Source: CAUYUA01 sp963575675
GTDB taxonomy: Bacteria > Pseudomonadota > Alphaproteobacteria > Azospirillales > Azospirillaceae
Reading direction: 5' to 3'
DNA length: 7,022 nucleotides
Assembly (NCBI GenBank): GCA_963575675.1
Contig: CAUYUA010000032.1
Location: 1-7,022, forward strand
The translations under genes were made by a program, and so were the position numbers. Positions 1 through 5,611 of the stretch are shown here, piece by piece. How positions within the stretch are numbered: the stretch's first letter is position 1; the number at the start of each line of letters is the position of its first letter. The notes beneath the pieces were generated by a model that ran no database searches, was not told the origin of the DNA, and saw nothing but the letters and a program-made list of their open reading frames with translations.

Positions 1-56
1 TTCGCTCCCCCCTTATGATCCCCGGCGACCAGGAACACAGTCCCTGGACCCGTCTC
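1..56 (-). repeat. Left copy of a two-hairpin intergenic repeat (copy 1)
   Basis: Positions 1-51 match the reverse complement of 6969-7019 at 49 of 51 bases with no gap; the two differences are adjacent, near position 24. Read on the minus strand, the element starts with a hairpin whose stem core is CCAGG/CCTGG (29-47). A CCGGGGATCATAAGG linker and a GGGGGGAGCG run follow, and the run is cut by the window edge. A third, diverged copy lies at 4691-4757 and shares the tail GGACCCGTCTC. This copy sits 28 bases past the corC stop codon, where it could stabilise or end the operon transcript, but it has no U-tract, so a classical terminator is doubtful. The repeat family is not one I can name. Confidence 0.85.
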
Positions 57-84
57 ATCAACTATTTTCTTGGCTCATCGATGG

Positions 85-1080
85 TTATTGCGGCCCTAGG
101 AGAAGCGGTTTTTCCTGTGGCGCGGAGAGTTCTTTGGACTTGTCGTCTTTATCTTTGTCTAAAGCGTCTTTGTCTGGAGCTTTGTCGAGATTTGCCGGCA
201 AATTGCGGATTCGCAAGCGTTTGATGCGTCGCGGATCGGCGTCGACGACCTCGAACTCTATGCCGGAATCATGACGCAGCAATTCGCCTCGTCCCGGCAC
301 TCGACCGGCCAGAGACACCACCAGACCGCCTAAAGTGTCGATGTCGGCGCGTTCGTCCTCGTTCAGGACATCTCCGACTTGGGCTTCAAACTCCTCGATC
401 GACAATCGAGCGTCGGCGAACAACGATCCATCCGGGCGCGTGATCAGGCGAGGATGAATGTTGGCGTCGTGCTCGTCTTCAATCTCGCCGACGATTTCCT
501 CGACCAAATCCTCGATCGTCACCAAACCGTCAATTCCGCCGAACTCATCAACCACCAGCGCCATGTGTTGGCGGGTTTGCCGCATTTGAACCAGCAAGTC
601 CAGAACCGGCATGCTGGGAGCTACAATCTGCATTTCCCGCAAGATTTCTTGCAGGTGAGGTTCTCGATTATGAGCGACGCAACCCATGACGTCTTTGATG
701 TGGATCATGCCGACCACGTCGTCGAGCGTGTCGCGATAGACCGGCAAACGGCTATGGCCGACTTGGACCATGCGTTGGATGAGTTCGGGGATGGTGGTGC
801 CGACGTCTATGGCGATGATGTCGGCGCGCGGAACCATGATGTCGAAAACGGTGCGGTCGTGGAGTTTTAGAATATTGGCCAGTAAAATTCGTTCGCCGGC
901 GGCGATCGAACCTTCGGATTCGTCTTGTTCTTCGATCAATTCTTCGATCGTGTTGCGCAGCGTGGTGTCGCCGAGCCCGCGTAGCACGCCGCGCAGCCAA
1001 CCGCGAAATTGGTTGGTCAGGCTGGAGGATTCCTCAGCGTTGTCGTCGCGGGTGGATCGGGAAGAGGCTTGGTCGGTCAT
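85..1080 (-). CDS. corC: Soluble CorC/HlyC-type CBS domain protein
   Basis: A 331-residue cytoplasmic protein of the CorC/TlyC (YbeX) family, linked in other bacteria to magnesium and cobalt efflux and to ribosome and RNA homeostasis; its biochemical role is unsettled. Visible domains are a polar N-terminus (1-40), CBS 1 (about 76-135, with FDIMVPRADI at 79-88), CBS 2 (about 150-202, with ALVVDEFGGIDGLVTIEDLVEE), and CorC_HlyC (about 215-292). The last 36 residues form a highly charged Lys/Asp-rich tail that is probably disordered. There is no DUF21 membrane domain, unlike the paralogue at 5612-6904. The ATG overlaps the ybeY stop as ATGA, and the upstream stretch (CATTTCCCACCGACA) has no Shine-Dalgarno sequence, so translation probably depends on coupling to ybeY. 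It is the last gene of the operon; lnt, its frequent neighbour, is not next. Family assignment is secure, substrate is not. Confidence 0.93.
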   Translation of the reverse strand: MTDQASSRSTRDDNAEESSSLTNQFRGWLRGVLRGLGDTTLRNTIEELIEEQDESEGSIAAGERILLANILKLHDRTVFDIMVPRADIIAIDVGTTIPELIQRMVQVGHSRLPVYRDTLDDVVGMIHIKDVMGCVAHNREPHLQEILREMQIVAPSMPVLDLLVQMRQTRQHMALVVDEFGGIDGLVTIEDLVEEIVGEIEDEHDANIHPRLITRPDGSLFADARLSIEEFEAQVGDVLNEDERADIDTLGGLVVSLAGRVPGRGELLRHDSGIEFEVVDADPRRIKRLRIRNLPANLDKAPDKDALDKDKDDKSKELSAPQEKPLLLGPQ

Positions 1081-1655
1081 TGTCGGTGGGAAATGGCGAT
1101 CGGGGCGGAGAAAAAAGCGGATGACTCGTCGTCGTTGATTGGGGGCGGCGCGTCGGCGGAAGCGAGCGAAGCGGCGTGGTAAGGGTTGCTCACGCCGAGT
1201 CTCGCCAAAATGCGGATTTCTTGAGTTTCCATGGTTTCGGCGTCGTCGTCGGTTTCGTGGTCATAACCAAATAGGTGCAACACGCCGTGGACCACCAAAT
1301 GCGAGAGGTGGTTCATCAGCGTCTTGTTTTGGAGTTTGGTTTCCGTCAGCACGGTTTCATAGGCAAGAATGACGTCTCCTAGCAACAGAGGCGCTCCGGG
1401 CTCCGGCGGTTCGTCGTCGGGGGCGCAGAGCGGGAACGAGAGAACATTCGTGGGGCGGTCATGGCCACGGTGTTCGCGGTTGAGCGCGTGAACGACGGCG
1501 TCGTCGGCCAGCGTGACGCCGATTTCATAGCAAGCGTTTATCGTCGGAGAGATTGCGGCGAACGCCGCTTGCGCGGCGGCGATGGCTGCGGTTTTGGCCT
1601 CGACCGGCCAAGGGCAGTCGTCTTCAACGCTGACGATGATGTCGATGGCGGTCAT
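1077..1655 (-). CDS. ybeY: Endoribonuclease YbeY, rRNA maturation factor
   Basis: A 192-residue UPF0054/YbeY family metalloenzyme. The family is a zinc-dependent single-strand endoribonuclease needed for 16S rRNA 3' end maturation and for quality control of 70S ribosomes. The diagnostic metal site is plain: HGVLHLFGYDH at residues 123-133, with the three zinc-ligand histidines at 123, 127 and 133. RPTNVLSFP (about 67-75) and LLGDVILA (about 91-98) are the other conserved family blocks. The C-terminal 35 or so residues after the catalytic domain are low in complexity and probably lineage-specific; E. coli YbeY is shorter, at about 155 residues. The start ATG overlaps the phoH stop as ATGA and is preceded by an AAAGGA Shine-Dalgarno sequence about 5 bases away. 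The next gene, corC, overlaps by four bases. Confidence 0.95.
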   Translation of the reverse strand: MTAIDIIVSVEDDCPWPVEAKTAAIAAAQAAFAAISPTINACYEIGVTLADDAVVHALNREHRGHDRPTNVLSFPLCAPDDEPPEPGAPLLLGDVILAYETVLTETKLQNKTLMNHLSHLVVHGVLHLFGYDHETDDDAETMETQEIRILARLGVSNPYHAASLASADAPPPINDDESSAFFSAPIAISHRQ

Positions 1656-2722
1656 AAGCGTCCTTTATCCGACGCGGACGAAGTGGAGGGCGCCGGAGAA
1701 CCGGAGGCTCGACCGGCGTCGCGGCGCGCGCGATCATGGTGATCATAGGCGCGAACGATGCGGGCCACCAGAGTATGGCGCACGACATCGACGTCGGTGA
1801 AGCGCACTATGGCTACGCCCGGCACGTCGGCCAAAATTCCGATGGCCTCTTCTAAGCCGGAGCGAACGCCGTGCGCCAAATCGATTTGCGTCAAATCGCC
1901 TGTGACCGCCATTCGCCCGCCTTCGCCCAGGCGCGTGAGGAACATTTTCATCTGCATTGGCGTGGTGTTTTGGGCCTCGTCGAGGATGACGAAGGCGTTG
2001 GCCAGCGTTCGGCCACGCATGAAGGCCAGCGGCGCGATTTCGATTTCGCCGTTGTTGAGACGACGCGAGACTTGTTCGGCGGGGAGGAGGTCGTATAGCG
2101 CGTCGTAAAGAGGGCGTAGATAAGGGTCGACTTTTTCACGCACGTCGCCGGGCAGGAAGCCCAAACGCTCACCGGCCTCGACCGCCGGGCGCGACAGAAC
2201 GATTCGACCGACTTGGCCCGTCGCCAGCATCGCCACGGCTTGCGCCGCCGCCAAATAGGTTTTGCCGGTTCCGGCCGGGCCCAAGCCGAAGGTGAGGTCG
2301 TGGTTTTGCAGCGCTTGCAGGTAAAGGTTCTGCGTTGGGGAGCGAGGCGTGACCGGGCGTCTTCCGATTCGGGGCGTGGCGGATTGGCCGATGGCGTCGG
2401 GCCGCCACAGCGCCGAGAGCGCCGCCGCGCGCGCGCCGTTGTCCATCGGGGTGACGACCATGCGCAAGGCGGCGTCGACTTCGGCGTTGCTGACCGGCAG
2501 GCCGCGTTTCAGCCGCTCCCACAGCGCGTCGAGCGTGCAACGGGCGGCTTCAGCGTCGGAGGGCGCGCCGGTGATGGTCAAGCGATTGCCGCGCGAAATC
2601 AGCGACACGCCCAGCCGACTTTCGATTCGCGCCAGATGCGTGTCGTGTTCGCCATACAGCATCGGCAGAAGGCGATTATCGTCGAACTGAAGATCGACTC
2701 GTCGATCCGGTTGTTCGGTCAA
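1652..2722 (-). CDS. phoH: PhoH-family ATPase (YbeZ-like)
   Basis: A 356-residue cytoplasmic P-loop ATPase of the PhoH/YbeZ family. Homologues bind and hydrolyse ATP, are structurally related to superfamily 1 helicases, and are often encoded next to YbeY, with which they are thought to work in RNA metabolism. Residues about 10-85 form a small KH-like N-terminal region. The PhoH domain covers about 125-325, with Walker A GPAGTGKT (148-155), Walker B VILDEAQN (245-252) and the family block MAVTGDLTQIDL (271-282). The C-terminal 30 residues are polar and probably disordered. The start is a TTG at 2720-2722 overlapping the miaB stop as TTGA; it is supported by an AGGTGGGAG ribosome binding site about 6 bases upstream and by the same overlap style at the other junctions. 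Confidence 0.95.
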   Translation of the reverse strand: MTEQPDRRVDLQFDDNRLLPMLYGEHDTHLARIESRLGVSLISRGNRLTITGAPSDAEAARCTLDALWERLKRGLPVSNAEVDAALRMVVTPMDNGARAAALSALWRPDAIGQSATPRIGRRPVTPRSPTQNLYLQALQNHDLTFGLGPAGTGKTYLAAAQAVAMLATGQVGRIVLSRPAVEAGERLGFLPGDVREKVDPYLRPLYDALYDLLPAEQVSRRLNNGEIEIAPLAFMRGRTLANAFVILDEAQNTTPMQMKMFLTRLGEGGRMAVTGDLTQIDLAHGVRSGLEEAIGILADVPGVAIVRFTDVDVVRHTLVARIVRAYDHHDRARRDAGRASGSPAPSTSSASDKGRL

Positions 2723-4218
2723 GCCGTTCTCCCACCTGCGGCCGTCGCGTCGATTCGCGCGTTTTCATTTACGCTTGCGGTGGAGCCGCAAGGCAAAGGC
2801 GCGTTCGAACGGGCGTCGGCGTTGTTGCCGGATATTTTTTGCGCGTCTTCAAAATTTTGCGTCAATTCGAGGTCCGGCGCGGTCAACAGGACGCCGCCCA
2901 AGCTGTTGGCGTGGACAGATGTGATCCGAACCGACAGAATTCGCCCCAAACAAGTCGCCGGCGCATCGGCGTGAACGGCCTGAAGATGTGGGCTGCGGCC
3001 TAAAAGTTGGCCTTCTCGGCGTCCGGGGCGGTCAAACAGCACGGGAACCACTTGACCGAGGCTGTGCTGATTAAAGGCGCGTTGTTGTTGGTTCAGTCGT
3101 TCTTGCAAGGCGGCCAGGCGTTCGACTTTGACCGGCTCCGGGACTTGGGCGGCCATGGCGGCGGCGGGAGTTCCCGGTCGTGGGCTGTATTTGAATGAAT
3201 AGGCCTGAGCATAGCCGATTTCTTCCACAACGCGCATGGTGTCGGCGAAATCGGCGTCGCTTTCTCCGGGAAAGCCGACAATGAAGTCGGAGGACAGACT
3301 CAAATCGGGACGGGCCGCGCGCAGGCGATCAACGATCCGGCGGTAGTCTGCGGCGGTGTGTTTGCGGTTCATCAGCGCCAGAATCCGATCCGAGCCGCTT
3401 TGAATCGGCAGGTGGACGTAAGGCGCCAAGATCGGCAGCTCGGCGTGAGCGGCGATCATGTCGTCGTCGACGTCTTTGGGGTGCGAGGTGACGTAGCGCA
3501 GACGCTTCAAACCGTTGGTCCGTTCAGCGACGACGCGCAAAAGGCGTCCGAATCGCCAGACCTCGCCGTCGGTTCCTTCGCCGCGCCACGAATTGACGTT
3601 TTGCCCCAACAGAGTGATTTCGACGGCGCCGGCGTCCGCCAGGCGCTGGGCTTCGGCGAGGATCGAGGACGCCGGGCGCGAATACTCGGCCCCGCGCGTG
3701 TAGGGAACGACGCAATAGGTGCAAAACTTGTCGCAGCCTTCTTGGACGGCGACGAAAGCCGAAAAACCGGGAGGCGCGGATTCTTCCGGCAGGAAGTCGA
3801 ATTTGGATTCGACCGGGAATTCGGTATTCAGCAGAGGTTCGCCTGCGGCGCGGGCGGCGCGGGCAATCATTTCCGGCAACTGGTGATAGGTTTGCGGGCC
3901 GAACACCATGTCTACGTAAGGCGCGCGGGCAAGAATCTCGGCGCCTTCGGCTTGGGCGAGGCATCCGGCCACGGCGATCACCATTCGACCGTTTTGCGCG
4001 GCTTTGAGTTTTTGCAGCTCGCGCAGACGCCCCAGCTCGGAGAAGACCTTTTCCGAGGCTTTTTCGCGGATGTGGCAGGTGTTGAAAATGACCATGTCGG
4101 CGCCTTCCGGCTGGTCGACAGGTCGATAGCCCAATGGCGCCAAGACATCCGCCATGCGGGCGGAGTCATATGCGTTCATCTGGCAGCCCCAGGTTTTGAT
4201 GTAGAGAGTCTTGCTCAC
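2719..4218 (-). CDS. miaB: tRNA-2-methylthio-N6-dimethylallyladenosine synthase MiaB
   Basis: A radical-SAM methylthiotransferase that converts i6A37 to ms2i6A37 in tRNAs reading codons that begin with U. Numbered from the GTG at 4216-4218 (499 residues), the N-terminal methylthiotransferase domain supplies three cluster-ligand cysteines: C12 (IKTWGCQMN), C48 (NTCHIREKA) and C86 (VAGCLAQ). The radical-SAM motif CDKFCTYC gives C162, C166 and C169. A TRAM domain follows at roughly 380-445. The last 54 or so residues are low in complexity with no recognisable domain; E. coli MiaB is 474 residues. This start yields MSKTLYIKTWGCQMN, which aligns with the start of E. coli MiaB. An upstream in-frame GTG at 4252-4254 would add 12 residues (511 in total), but it lies where transcription probably begins. 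It is the first gene of the operon, and its stop overlaps the phoH start. Confidence 0.95.
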   Translation of the reverse strand: MSKTLYIKTWGCQMNAYDSARMADVLAPLGYRPVDQPEGADMVIFNTCHIREKASEKVFSELGRLRELQKLKAAQNGRMVIAVAGCLAQAEGAEILARAPYVDMVFGPQTYHQLPEMIARAARAAGEPLLNTEFPVESKFDFLPEESAPPGFSAFVAVQEGCDKFCTYCVVPYTRGAEYSRPASSILAEAQRLADAGAVEITLLGQNVNSWRGEGTDGEVWRFGRLLRVVAERTNGLKRLRYVTSHPKDVDDDMIAAHAELPILAPYVHLPIQSGSDRILALMNRKHTAADYRRIVDRLRAARPDLSLSSDFIVGFPGESDADFADTMRVVEEIGYAQAYSFKYSPRPGTPAAAMAAQVPEPVKVERLAALQERLNQQQRAFNQHSLGQVVPVLFDRPGRREGQLLGRSPHLQAVHADAPATCLGRILSVRITSVHANSLGGVLLTAPDLELTQNFEDAQKISGNNADARSNAPLPCGSTASVNENARIDATAAGGRTA

Positions 4219-4260
4219 TCCACCGACTTTCCCAACCGGATGTTGCTTGATCACGTCATC

Positions 4261-4291
4261 ATGTTAACACCATTTGACGGAAGCAAGTCAA
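4261..4291 (-). promoter_or_regulatory. Candidate sigma-70-type promoter for the miaB operon
   Basis: On the minus strand there is a -35 TTGACT (4286-4291), a 19-base spacer and a -10 TAACAT (4261-4266), preceded by TGT as an extended -10. Predicted transcription start is about 4254, which coincides with the upstream GTG codon of miaB. The transcript would then be leaderless for a 4254 start, or have a leader of about 36 bases for the 4218 start. The spacer is longer than the ideal 17 bases. This is the best match I saw upstream of miaB, but it was found by eye only. Confidence 0.4.
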
Positions 4292-4430
4292 TCCGGCCAA
4301 GTTTCGGGAGATGGAAAAAAATGAGCTTACGCCAACGAGCCGAATGATTGACGCATGTCTCGTCGATTTTGCATAAAAATAAAAGTGACGTGGGTGGATC
4401 GCTTCGCGAATTAAGGAGAGCTTGCCTCCT

Positions 4431-4478
4431 TGGTCGGAGAGACTGGGGGTGGGGTGGTCGGAAAGGCTGGGGGGCGAG
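4431..4478 (+). repeat. Imperfect 24-base tandem repeat, G-rich, two copies
   Basis: Copy 1 (4431-4454) and copy 2 (4455-4478) both begin TGGTCGGA and contain CTGGGGG, agreeing at 19 of 24 positions. A degenerate partial third unit (CGACTGGGAGCG) may follow at 4479-4490. The plus strand carries G-runs of 5, 4 and 6 bases plus a later GGG, so a G-quadruplex is possible, though the loops are uneven. Confidence 0.65.
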
Positions 4479-4502
4479 CGACTGGGAGCGCAATTTCTGG
4501 AC

Positions 4503-4544
4503 CTAGAGCGTTTTCCGATCAAGTTGGATCGGAAAACGCTCTAG
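4503..4544. repeat. Perfect 18-bp palindrome with 6-base loop (RIME-like)
   Basis: The left arm CTAGAGCGTTTTCCGATC (4503-4520) is perfectly complementary to 4527-4544, with loop AAGTTG. Palindromes with a CTAGAGCG-type end and a purine/pyrimidine-biased arm are typical of the mosaic intergenic elements of Hyphomicrobiales (RIME-like); I recognise the style, not the exact family. There is no U-tract and no upstream gene on either strand for it to terminate. Confidence 0.8.
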
Positions 4545-4558
4545 AATCCATGTCTGCC

Positions 4559-4605
4559 GAGCAAATTCACCCGATCGGACGATGCCGTCTGATCGGGATT
4601 TGCTC
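4559..4605. repeat. Second long interrupted palindrome
   Basis: GAGCAAAT (4559-4566) pairs with ATTTGCTC (4598-4605). After a three-base bulge (TCA), CCCGATC pairs with GATCGGG. After a G/T opposition, GAC pairs with GTC around loop GATGCC. This gives about 18 base pairs. It lies 14 bases after the perfect palindrome and ends in the same GCTCTA motif type, suggesting that the two belong to one mosaic element. Confidence 0.7.
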
Positions 4606-4612
4606 TAATGCG

Positions 4613-4689
4613 AACGCGACGCGCGTTGATATTTCTTGCCGTAAGGCAAAGCGTCTCGACGTCGTGCGATTATTTGCTCTTCGGGCAAG
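4613..4689. repeat. Three consecutive short hairpins
   Basis: Hairpin a: AACGCG (4613-4618), loop ACG, CGCGTT (4622-4627). Hairpin b: TTGCC (4636-4640), GNRA-type tetraloop GTAA, GGCAA (4645-4649). Hairpin c: TTTGCTC (4673-4679), loop TTC, GGGCAAG (4683-4689), with two G-T pairs. Each alone could be chance; what stands out is that they continue the run that starts at 4503 and joins the element at 4691. Confidence 0.5.
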
Positions 4690-4690
4690 T

Positions 4691-4757
4691 AAGAGGGAGC
4701 GTCCGGCGCTCCTTGCGATTCCCCGGGTCCAGGAACAAAGCTCTTGGACCCGTCTCG
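4691..4757 (-). repeat. Central diverged copy of the two-hairpin repeat (copy 2)
   Basis: This copy holds both hairpins: GGAGCG/CGCTCC (4696-4712, loop TCCGG), and a 10-base-pair stem beginning GGGTCCAGGA (4725-4751, one G-T pair, loop ACAAAGC). On the plus strand it lines up with positions 3-56 in CGCTCC, CCCCGG, CCAGGAACA and the tail GGACCCGTCTC, roughly three quarters identical by eye with small gaps. It has the same orientation as the left copy and is inverted relative to the right copy. A T6 tract at 4758-4763 follows on the plus strand after GTCTCG, but no plus-strand gene lies upstream, so I treat it as a repeat and not as a terminator. Confidence 0.65.
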
Positions 4758-4797
4758 TTTTTTAATGGACTCGTTTGGTGATTTGGCGACATTGACC

Positions 4798-4828
4798 TTG
4801 ACGACTCCCCGGCCTTTCCTGTTACAAT
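4798..4828 (+). promoter_or_regulatory. Candidate promoter for the Cache-domain gene
   Basis: A -35 TTGACG (4798-4803), a 19-base spacer and a -10 TACAAT (4823-4828), with TGT directly before it as an extended -10. A second TTGACC lies at 4792-4797. Predicted start of transcription is near 4835, giving a leader of about 70 bases before the ATG at 4906. The layout (19-base spacer plus TGT) is the same as in the candidate miaB promoter. Confidence 0.5.
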
Positions 4829-4905
4829 TTTTGCGCTTAACGCATGGAATGCAGCGATAACGTGTTGCTGATTAAAAAAATCCAACGAAAAGGGAAGCCG
4901 AGATT

Positions 4906-5373
4906 ATGGTGCGGATGTTTTTTGCGACTCTCTTAACCCTGTTGACGCTTTTAAGTGGGCAGCCGGCGCGCGCCGTCGAGGTCGGAAGTGAAAGTGAAGC
5001 CAAGGCTCTGGTCGACCGCGCTATTGCATATTACAAAGAAGTCGGGCGTGAAGTTGCTTTTGCCGAGATCAGCAACAACAAAGGAAAATTCGTCGATCGC
5101 GATCTCTATGTGTTGGTCAGCGACATGAACGGCGTGTTTTTGGCGCACGGAGCCAATAAAGGCTTGATCAACAAAAGCTTGCTTGAATTAAAAGACGTCA
5201 ACGGAAAATTGATCGTGCGGAGCATGGTCGATGCGGCTAAAGCCGTTCCAAGCGGGTCTTGGGTCGATTATGTTTGGACCAATCCCACCACAAAAAAATT
5301 AGAGTCCAAGAAAACTTGGATCAAGGCCGAAGGGGATATCTTTTTCGGCGTCGGCGTCTATGATAAGAAGTAA
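4906..5373 (+). CDS. Secreted single-Cache-domain protein
   Basis: A 155-residue protein with a clear Sec signal peptide: basic start MVRM, a hydrophobic core FFATLLTLLTLLSG and a probable cleavage after ARA (residue 23), leaving about 132 periplasmic residues. The mature part resembles the small-molecule-binding sCache_2 fold: an N-terminal helix (about 28-50), then FVDRDLYVLVSDMNGV (about 64-79), AHGANKGLINKSLLELKDVNG, and a C-terminal block with WVDYVWTNP and FFGVGVY. In chemoreceptors and kinases this fold senses organic acids and other small ligands; here it stands alone with no membrane anchor or signalling domain, so its partner is unknown. The start ATG has AGGGA 10 bases upstream; GTG and ATG codons at 4909 and 4915 are alternatives. 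It has its own likely promoter and a downstream hairpin, so it is probably monocistronic. Confidence 0.88.
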   Translation: MVRMFFATLLTLLTLLSGQPARAVEVGSESEAKALVDRAIAYYKEVGREVAFAEISNNKGKFVDRDLYVLVSDMNGVFLAHGANKGLINKSLLELKDVNGKLIVRSMVDAAKAVPSGSWVDYVWTNPTTKKLESKKTWIKAEGDIFFGVGVYDKK

Positions 5374-5374
5374 G

Positions 5375-5401
5375 AACAACTGATTTCGATCGGTTCTTTA
5401 A
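5375..5401 (+). terminator. Possible hairpin terminator after the Cache-domain gene
   Basis: AACTGAT (5378-5384) pairs with ATCGGTT (5389-5395) around a TTCG tetraloop, with one T-G pair. Two more A-T pairs are possible below a C/C mismatch. The 3' side continues CTTTAATAAG, so the U-tract is weak. It begins right after the stop codon at 5371-5373. Confidence 0.45.
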
Positions 5402-5478
5402 TAAGGTTAGGGGGCCGAGCGGCCGGTTTTGAGGCGTTTGTTCTTAAAACTTTCAGTCGCGGAGTCTACGGACGATTC

Positions 5479-5493
5479 AAAGGCGGCGCCTTT
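5479..5493 (+). other. Small hairpin in the leader of the membrane CorC-type gene
   Basis: AAAGGC (5479-5484) pairs with GCCTTT (5488-5493) around loop GGC. It lies 9 bases before the strong GGGAGG ribosome binding site at 5503-5508. It could be part of a structured leader, but it is short and may be chance. Confidence 0.25.
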
Positions 5494-5514
5494 CTTGCCG
5501 ATGGGAGGTGAGCG

Positions 5515-5598
5515 ATGCTCTTCTTCCGTCGCGTGATCGCCGGTTTCCGCATCTTGCGGAGACCCGTTGGTTGCGTTTGCAAAGGCGTCTCGCCATGA
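5515..5598 (+). CDS. Possible 27-codon leader ORF
   Basis: An ATG at 5515 is preceded by the best Shine-Dalgarno sequence in the region, GGGAGGTGA (5503-5511). The frame runs 27 codons to TGA at 5596-5598, 13 bases before the ATG at 5612. The product starts MLFFRRVIAGF, is basic (six Arg, one Lys), and contains a VCKG stretch near its end; I recognise no family. It is out of frame with the downstream gene. It could be a leader peptide that couples translation to the membrane protein, whose own start lacks a good ribosome binding site, or it may be untranslated. A second overlapping frame (GTG 5508 to TGA 5609) also ends at the downstream start but has a poorly spaced ribosome binding site. 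Confidence 0.3.
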   Translation: MLFFRRVIAGFRILRRPVGCVCKGVSP

Positions 5599-5611
5599 TC
5601 ATCGAGTGACC

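Larger units (their letters stand above)
4255..4905. other. 650-base intergenic region without a gene
   Basis: This divergent spacer between miaB (leftward) and the Cache-domain gene (rightward) has no convincing protein gene. Open frames here run through palindromes and tandem repeats and look like no known family. In order it holds: the miaB promoter (4261-4291); an A/T-rich stretch (4313-4385); an AAGGAG/CTCCTT hairpin (4413-4431); a G-rich 24-base tandem repeat (4431-4478); a run of seven hairpins (4503-4751); a T6 tract (4758-4763); and a promoter (4798-4828) with a leader of about 70 bases for the next gene. No tRNA or rRNA is visible. Confidence 0.7.

Noticed and set aside
15..224. Short plus-strand frame starting MIPGDQEHSPWT, and its twin at 6754-7005 on the minus strand starting MIPSDQEHSPWT
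   Set aside because: The similar N-termini are a translation of the inverted repeat, not evidence of a protein family; the rest of each frame is antisense to a real gene or is spacer.
379..870. 163-codon plus-strand open frame opposite corC
   Set aside because: Shadow of the CBS-domain gene on the opposite strand, with no family resemblance.
2213..2974. 253-codon plus-strand open frame opposite phoH and the end of miaB
   Set aside because: It crosses the junction of two secure genes on the other strand, is Arg/Ala-rich and shows no family motif.
3358..4347. 329-codon plus-strand open frame opposite miaB
   Set aside because: It lies antisense to a gene with full MiaB motifs, has no recognisable domain, and is explained by the codon bias of the opposite strand.
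4251..4522. 80- and 87-codon minus-strand frames upstream of miaB
   Set aside because: They overlap the probable miaB promoter and the G-rich tandem repeat; their PSLSD repeats are a translation of that repeat.
4503..4751. CRISPR array
   Set aside because: The palindromes differ from each other and there are no regularly spaced identical repeats.
4725..4763. Rho-independent terminator on the plus strand
   Set aside because: The stem and T6 tract fit loosely, but six bases separate them, no plus-strand gene lies upstream, and the tail GGACCCGTCTC is shared with the left repeat copy.
4430..4765. 111-codon plus-strand frame in the intergenic region
   Set aside because: It runs through the tandem repeat and every hairpin and has no family resemblance.
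5567..5611. TTG start adding 15 residues to the membrane CorC-type protein
   Set aside because: GGAG is well placed, but the added residues are mostly polar and precede a first membrane helix that relatives start almost at once; kept only as an alternative.
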